Positions 63,654-64,000 of a stretch of 64,000 nt of DNA are shown here, one piece after another (positions within the stretch are counted from its first letter, which is position 1; each line of letters starts with the position of its first letter). This DNA is from Methylacidimicrobium sp. B4. GTDB lineage: Bacteria; Verrucomicrobiota; Verrucomicrobiia; Methylacidiphilales; Methylacidiphilaceae. The stretch covers positions 1,612,001-1,676,000 of the forward strand of contig NZ_CP066203.1 of the NCBI RefSeq assembly GCF_017310545.1, read 5' to 3'. The notes below the pieces were generated by a model. That model was not told where the DNA came from. It did no database searches and saw only the letters and a list, made by a program, of their open reading frames with translations. The position numbers and the translations under genes were made by a program.

Positions 63654-64000
63654 TTAGCGGCTGCCCATCCCGACCGACTGCACCATCTGAAAGAGCTTTC
63701 CTTCCGACTGGATGCTCGGGGCGATGATCACCTCGGTCTCTTGGAATGCCGCAATCGTGGCGGCTCCGACATTGCCCATCGAGGTCATGAGGGCGCCGAC
63801 CAGGTTCTGCGAGCCATCGTCGACCGTTGCGGGCCCGAAGAGGATCTGCCGCAAGGGGCCGCTGATCCCCATCTGAATGCGCGTTCCGCGGGGAAGGTTC
63901 GCATGGGGTGTGGCCATCCCCCAATGACTTCCTTGACCCGGGGACTCTTCGGCCCGGGCGAAGGCCGATCCGATCATCACGGCGTCCCCGCCGCAGGCGA
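63654..64000 (-). CDS. guaB3: GuaB3-type IMP dehydrogenase/GMP reductase family protein, C-terminal part
   Basis: Only the last ~115 residues are in the window. [20 protein letters not shown] is the phosphate-binding part of the barrel. [17 protein letters not shown], then [29 protein letters not shown], match the GuaB3 class (IMP dehydrogenase-related, without CBS domains) better than canonical GuaB, whose C-terminus has a flap and EGVE/YRGMGS-type features. Members have been reported with GMP reductase activity, so the reaction here is uncertain. It is cotranscribed with guaA. Confidence 0.75.
   Translation of the reverse strand, partial: ACGGDAVMIGSAFARAEESPGQGSHWGMATPHANLPRGTRIQMGISGPLRQILFGPATVDDGSQNLVGALMTSMGNVGAATIAAFQETEVIIAPSIQSEGKLFQMVQSVGMGSR

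Noticed and set aside
1-64000. tRNA, rRNA or riboswitch genes
   Set aside because: No T-loop (GGTTCGAAT-type) cloverleafs, rRNA signatures or recognisable riboswitch cores were found by reading both strands; thiL has no THI box in view.

Overview
The window is about 64 kb of high-GC (by eye a little above 60%) bacterial chromosome. Gene content suggests a Gram-negative member of the PVC group, most likely Verrucomicrobiota and possibly the acidophilic methanotroph family Methylacidiphilaceae. The pointers are a ClpC-McsB arginine-kinase locus, an LPS-type glycosyltransferase, an RND pump and a GuaB3-type protein. This placement is inference; no rRNA or tRNA gene is visible.

Bases 1-38,900 are a densely packed housekeeping region. 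It holds the 2-oxoglutarate dehydrogenase genes (sucA 3' part, sucB, lpdA) and a minus-strand run metG, sppA, CPBP protease, thiL, tsaE, tsaB, alr. A plus-strand run follows: HU/IHF, hisS, aspS, pyk, an SDR, dcd, rlmN, a secreted protein and DUF486. Then come a sigma-70 factor coupled to apt, cysK, a family 9 glycosyltransferase, a four-repeat protein, a GluR0-like potassium channel, a two-gene RND efflux unit, panE, hisD-mcsB-clpC, a Met/His-rich secreted protein, and a redoxin/TetR pair with two matching operators.

Bases 38,900-62,030 are an accessory island. Its left part is a tandemly duplicated gene pair: a secreted protein of an unrecognised family (A) followed by an overlapping 606-residue protein with Tiki-superfamily (EreA/ChaN/TraB) motifs (B). 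A third A gene and a truncated B fused in frame to an A copy are also present. Next is a six-repeat CRISPR array and a complete set of type I-G (formerly I-U) cas genes on the minus strand: cas3, csx17 (cas8), csb1 (cas7), csb2 (cas5-6), cas4-cas1 and cas2. The cas4-cas1 fusion carries a frameshift that separates the Cas1 catalytic residues, so interference could persist while spacer acquisition is probably lost.

The right part of the island contains ISL3-family elements. A full-length IS of 1,412 bp with an 8-bp target duplication sits inside an older, internally deleted relative. A second deleted relative supplies the stop codon of a DUF3800 gene. An HsdS tail remnant, an AbiEi/AbiEii toxin-antitoxin pair with a visible operator, and an IS end fragment touching the guaA stop codon complete the island. 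The window closes with the chromosomal guaB3-guaA operon.
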